From Acetobacterium sp. (GTDB taxonomy: Bacteria > Bacillota > Clostridia > Eubacteriales > Eubacteriaceae), in NCBI GenBank assembly GCA_022013395.1, contig JAKLQL010000406.1, positions 1 to 6,165 on the forward strand: 6,165 bases of DNA, in the 5' to 3' direction. The notes beneath the pieces were generated by a model. The model worked only from the letters and a program-made list of their open reading frames with translations, searched no databases and had not been told where the DNA came from. The stretch's first letter is position 1. The number at the start of each line of letters is the position of its first letter. The position numbers and the translations under genes were made by a program. Positions 4,501 through 6,165 of the stretch are shown here, piece after piece.

Positions 4501-6165
4501 GCAGATGGGCTACTACAAAGGGAATATCCTGGAACCAGGGATGGGCGTGGGTCATTTCTTTGGCTTATTGCCAGATGCCATGAAGGATTCGAAGCTTTAT
4601 GGCGTGGAGCTGGATGAGATTACTGGTCGGATCGCCAAAGCCCTTTATCCGGAAGCAAACATATCCGTGTGCGGGTTTGAGAAAACCCAGTTCTCCAATA
4701 ACTTTTTTGATGTGGCCATCGGGAATGTCCCCTTTGGTGATTATCAGGTTTATGATAAAGCTTATGACAAACACAGTTTTATGATCCATGATTATTTCTT
4801 TGCCAAGTCTCTGGATAAGGTACGGAATGGGGGCGTGTTAGCATTTATCACCAGTAAGGGCACGATGGATAAGAAGTCGCCCATGGTCAGGCAGTATCTG
4901 GCTGAACGGGCGGAATTAATTGGAGCCGTGCGCCTGCCGAATAATGCCTTCAAAGCGAATGCCGGCACGGAGGTAACATCGGACATCATCTTCATGAAGA
5001 AGCGGGATCGGAAGGTTCTGGCAGCGGATGAACCCTGGGTACATCTGGGAATGGATGAAAATGGGATCCCCATGAATCAGTATTTCATTGATCACCCGGA
5101 AATGATCCTGGGGGAGATGCAAATGGTGTCCGGACGGTTCGGTGAGGAATCGGCCTGCCTGCCGATCCCCGGGAACGATCTGAAGCTTGCAATGGAAAAA
5201 GCCCTGGGCAATCTGGATTATCAGTTTCCTCAAGTGGAAATTGAAGCTGAAAGCCTTATGGAAGATGACCGGGTTACCATCCCCGCCGATCCGGATGTGG
5301 CCAATTACAGTTATACCATCGTTGATGATGAACTTTACTACCGGGAAAATTCTGTAATGAACCGGATGGATAAACCCGCAGCCACAACGAGCCGGATTAT
5401 GGGATTGATCGGTCTCCGGGACTGCACCCGGGAACTGATTGCTCTACAACTGGAAAACGGCAGTAATTGGGATATTGAAAAGAAACAGGAAGAACTACAC
5501 ACCTTATACGATGCTTTTGCCAAGAAACACGGTCTGATTAACGCCACCGGGAACCGCCGGGCCTTTGATGAGGATGGATCCTATTGGCTTTTATGCGCTC
5601 TGGAAGTTCTAAATGAAGACGGCACCTTTAAAGAAAAATCGGACATCTTCTATAAGCGCACCATTCGCACCAATGAGGTGGTCACGGCGGTAGATACTTC
5701 CAATGAAGCGCTGCTGGTTTCCATCAACGAAAAAGCCAAGGTCGATCTGGACTATATGAGCAGTTTAACCGGAAACCCCCGGGAAGTTATCATTAACGAT
5801 CTGGAGGGACTGATCTTCCGGGATTTTGGCAATCTGGATCCGGAGCAACTCCCCCAAAACCTATCCGATGCTACGGACATTCCCTTTGTCACCGCCGATG
5901 AATACCTGTCCGGAAATGTCCGCCGGAAGCTGGATCATGTCCGTCAGCTATTTGAAAACCTACCCAACGATCAGGCTCAAACCCTTTTACCAAACATCAG
6001 TGCACTGGAAGCAGCTCAGCCCCGGGATCTGGAAGCATCGGAAATCGAAGTACGGTTGGGAGCAACCTGGATCGATCCCCGCTATATCCAGGATTTCATG
6101 GTTGATACCTTTAAGCCGGCAACCTATCTGGTTAACAGCGAATCCATCAAGATCCATTATTCCCC
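1505..6165 (+). CDS. Giant polyvalent mobile-element protein: ArdC-like, repeat modules, N6-adenine methyltransferase (helicase part beyond window)
   Basis: One uninterrupted frame of 1,553 codons runs from ATG 1505 off the window end. Residues 20-79 (PENWMTFLEQ... FQRPDATA ... GAKRILVLD) match the ArdC-like ssDNA-binding N-terminus of polyvalent proteins in Tn1549-type elements. Residues 178-205 (LSRCGYNPRDYF) continue that family region. Residues 255-400 are a Gly/Ser/Pro/Gln-rich, probably disordered linker that overlaps tnpV and holds QLSLF (378-382). Three related modules follow at about 401-507, 621-708 and 745-827. The methyltransferase part shows YVGWGGLPQAFD (940-951), NAHYTAP (982-988), the S-adenosylmethionine site LEPGMGVG (1009-1016) and the catalytic NVPF (1074-1077), then the family-typical ITSKGTMDKK and GTEVTSDI. 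YLSGNVRRKL (1467-1476) and the Trp1522 region (WIDPRYI) are typical just before the SNF2-like helicase, which is expected beyond the window but not seen. The likely role is protecting, modifying and unwinding element DNA during transfer. Family assignment is from recalled homologues. Confidence 0.92.
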   Translation, partial: MNSREIQYFPQIAQENFQTPENWMTFLEQSAWHYKHTFYNQMLIVFQRPDATAVTAIEAWNKKLNRTVNVGAKRILVLDDQLKYEFKNVFDVSDTHKRNPDGPDFKLWSRENVDEVEIIKRATEHYQETRSKHTLPYYIMTEMKVRNKDQFEYFKAEIMESNRLYLRNLDVSDFATLYDNSVIYQILSRCGYNPRDYFNPEDFAQIKNIGNFKSLIFLGNNVTSTTKPFLIEMGKLVQTIEMEQLKNKIEGELKNEQEPGNIQTYGIDLSPGRGVSDPGYQTPDSTQSGNREVRELKEPVSEGIQAGSVDGTDLRRQDQRTPGGSGSGSQAPTGADLGGDDEKSSGPGQENPAPGMGGSYEQPSEPGQRDRSFGTHLQLSLFKPEQEPIKTNQKAESQQPSAFYMPQHDIDVILRSAGNDRDSQLHIVAHYKKQLPTEDNVAFLRSEYRTGGKGFYIDEKEVAVWFDKDGMQVAQGSSVQSNFMKTTLSWEQVENRIGELLESGLYIGQEHLDKVDSFERKELANKLWYLHQDRAGGFFMEDEIFQGGFPDSTKRIGELYTDPDKLDEIITGLDGFTQKYKEDRSILRFHFHKLDELLSRLSDLKRERRDYQVNGFDYQEPAMFITQDEVDAVLCKGSGMSDGKQRIINYFSENHSPQEKANFLKNEYATGGKGILLRRDEAEKSILLSWPKVAKRIDELMAQGRYVIDEAKRVKPTEQKPEKPAIPLVDIHDLLKNVTPDDYTRPVIYDLLPETKNNAEFGEVIKNTYLFSEVPVLGNLTDAYRQHLDQSGIRFEKTSDPSIHHFLSWTEIAGEVKQLIEAGQYVVPGAYQEMDPEPYVESFGETRSFITFDRDPEDAKDRELIDISAADQDEGDHNDQKKTDSNTLKPENYKITADVLGEGSPRQKFKANVLAIQTLQEIEKEKRMATPDERVILSRYVGWGGLPQAFDSDNIHWKPEVQELKELLSEDEYSSAKGSTLNAHYTAPVIIKAMYGALEQMGYYKGNILEPGMGVGHFFGLLPDAMKDSKLYGVELDEITGRIAKALYPEANISVCGFEKTQFSNNFFDVAIGNVPFGDYQVYDKAYDKHSFMIHDYFFAKSLDKVRNGGVLAFITSKGTMDKKSPMVRQYLAERAELIGAVRLPNNAFKANAGTEVTSDIIFMKKRDRKVLAADEPWVHLGMDENGIPMNQYFIDHPEMILGEMQMVSGRFGEESACLPIPGNDLKLAMEKALGNLDYQFPQVEIEAESLMEDDRVTIPADPDVANYSYTIVDDELYYRENSVMNRMDKPAATTSRIMGLIGLRDCTRELIALQLENGSNWDIEKKQEELHTLYDAFAKKHGLINATGNRRAFDEDGSYWLLCALEVLNEDGTFKEKSDIFYKRTIRTNEVVTAVDTSNEALLVSINEKAKVDLDYMSSLTGNPREVIINDLEGLIFRDFGNLDPEQLPQNLSDATDIPFVTADEYLSGNVRRKLDHVRQLFENLPNDQAQTLLPNISALEAAQPRDLEASEIEVRLGATWIDPRYIQDFMVDTFKPATYLVNSESIKIHYS
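2253..2258 (+). promoter_or_regulatory. Ribosome binding site of tnpV inside the polyvalent gene
   Basis: AAGGAG lies nine bases before ATG 2268. It is the strongest Shine-Dalgarno associated with a gene start in the window. In the overlapping frame the same bases encode Glu-Gly-Glu. It supports independent translation of tnpV. Confidence 0.8.
2268..2642 (+). CDS. tnpV: TnpV-family transposon protein, overprinted on the polyvalent gene
   Basis: This is a 124-residue protein in a different frame of the same strand as the giant gene. It matches the TnpV family, first named in the clostridial element Tn4451 and common in related mobile elements; its molecular function is not established. Family signatures are IGKYGNLRNQYLKE (36-49), a helix VDQAARRRLE (71-80), PLEWAGHMNN (99-108) and the end ELIYN (120-124). 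It is complete, with its own AAGGAG and a start context ctaaaaaATG. Its stop (2640-2642) lies 40 bp before a terminator-like hairpin. The overlap is total: residues about 255-380 of the giant protein are read from the same DNA in the next frame as a low-complexity linker. Because tnpV gives the well-ordered, family-matching product, it is probably the constrained frame here. The protein is soluble, helical and basic in its centre. The identification rests on recalled family members. Confidence 0.85.
   Translation: MSKNQETFKPMELTYHQEGEFLTPDIKPLTPPSQEIGKYGNLRNQYLKEFKPDLLMELIFDDKINEHLVEVDQAARRRLELILAGMMKNHPAPDKKTQPLEWAGHMNNLQNLANEIVLSELIYN
2636..2650 (+). other. Sliding-clamp binding motif QLSLF in the polyvalent protein linker
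   Basis: Residues 378-382 of the giant protein read Q-L-S-L-F, an exact match to the bacterial beta-clamp binding consensus QL(S/D)LF. It sits in the disordered linker, the usual setting for such motifs, and spans the tnpV stop codon. This is a motif match only; binding is inferred. Confidence 0.55.
2682..2714 (+). terminator. Terminator-like hairpin inside the polyvalent gene, after tnpV
   Basis: AAAAAGCGGAG (2682-2692) and CTCCGCTTTTT (2704-2714) are perfect 11-bp complements around an 11-nt loop. This gives a GC-rich inner stem followed by five T, and the five A on the other side would let it act on the minus strand too. It starts 40 bp after the tnpV stop and is inside the open frame of the giant protein, near residues 394-404. 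It fits a tnpV terminator. It should be masked when ribosomes translate the giant frame. Confidence 0.7.
2705..3985 (+). other. Region encoding three related modules of the polyvalent protein
   Basis: Copy A (2705-3025, residues 401-507) and copy B (3365-3628, residues 621-708) share the order Q-x-(E/D)-(V/I)-D-x-(I/V)-L, then FL(R/K)xEY(R/A)TGGKG (GGKG at 451-454 and 671-674), then LSWxxVxxRIxEL and G-x-Y-(V/I). Copy C (3737-3985, residues 745-827) keeps the LSWxEI...L-x-x-GQYV end but lacks GGKG. These resemble the large-polyvalent-protein-associated domains of mobile-element proteins; the exact family is not assigned. The copies are diverged at DNA level, so the duplication is old. Confidence 0.65.

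Noticed and set aside
4724..4735. NVPF read as a broken methyltransferase active site (usual form NPPF/Y)
   Set aside because: From memory, GNVPFG is the normal form in this polyvalent family, so the variant is not evidence of inactivation here.
4599..4784. Short + strand frame within the methyltransferase-coding part
   Set aside because: It has no ribosome binding site or recognisable product and lies under the best-conserved part of the giant protein. It is a shadow frame, like 2982-3287, 3351-3605, 3849-4055 and 4122-4310.
4792..5233. Minus-strand frames opposite the methyltransferase and downstream region
   Set aside because: They are antisense shadows without ribosome binding sites or family features. 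The other minus-strand frames (for example 1511-1879 and 2936-3280) look the same.

Overview
The window looks like part of an integrative conjugative or mobilizable element (Tn1549/CTn-like) of a Gram-positive anaerobe of the class Clostridia. The evidence is the pairing of a giant polyvalent ArdC-like/methyltransferase/(helicase) protein with a TnpV-family protein, plus strong Shine-Dalgarno sites and compact intrinsic terminators typical of Firmicutes. The genus cannot be fixed from this sequence; an Acetobacterium/Eubacterium-type host is only a guess. All real genes are on the + strand.

Layout: (1) 1-270, the C-terminal end of an unrecognised gene cut by the window start. (2) 271-531, an intergenic region with two 19-bp hairpin palindromes, an intrinsic terminator and a leader that ends without a gene. 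(3) 532-1317, a stand-alone class II Fic protein (probable AMP transferase) with an intact catalytic motif and an intact inhibitory motif. (4) 1318-1504, a second, longer copy of the same intergenic module: three palindromes at a 37-bp period, then a terminator, then the leader of the next gene. (5) 1505-6165, a single uninterrupted reading frame of more than 1,553 codons that runs off the window. It encodes an ArdC-like N-terminal domain, a disordered linker, three copies of a roughly 100-residue module, an N6-adenine-type methyltransferase domain, and the segment that precedes the helicase domain in this family. (6) 2268-2642, a complete tnpV gene in another frame inside the linker-coding part of the giant gene, with its own ribosome binding site and its own terminator-like hairpin (2682-2714).

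Three things stand out. First, tnpV is overprinted on the linker of the polyvalent protein, and an intrinsic terminator lies inside the larger gene just after the tnpV stop. Second, the fic gene sits between two homologous copies of an intergenic module that starts inside the last seven codons of the gene before and ends at the start codon of the gene after. This looks like cassette insertion by duplication of a regulatory module. Third, the linker carries an exact QLSLF pentapeptide, the consensus bacterial sliding-clamp binding motif, at the point where the tnpV frame ends.

Inferred working model: the giant protein acts on element DNA on transfer (ssDNA binding, modification, unwinding) and may be tethered to the host clamp. 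TnpV is an accessory protein of unknown role. Fic is probably cargo. The hairpin/terminator modules probably control transcription from gene to gene.
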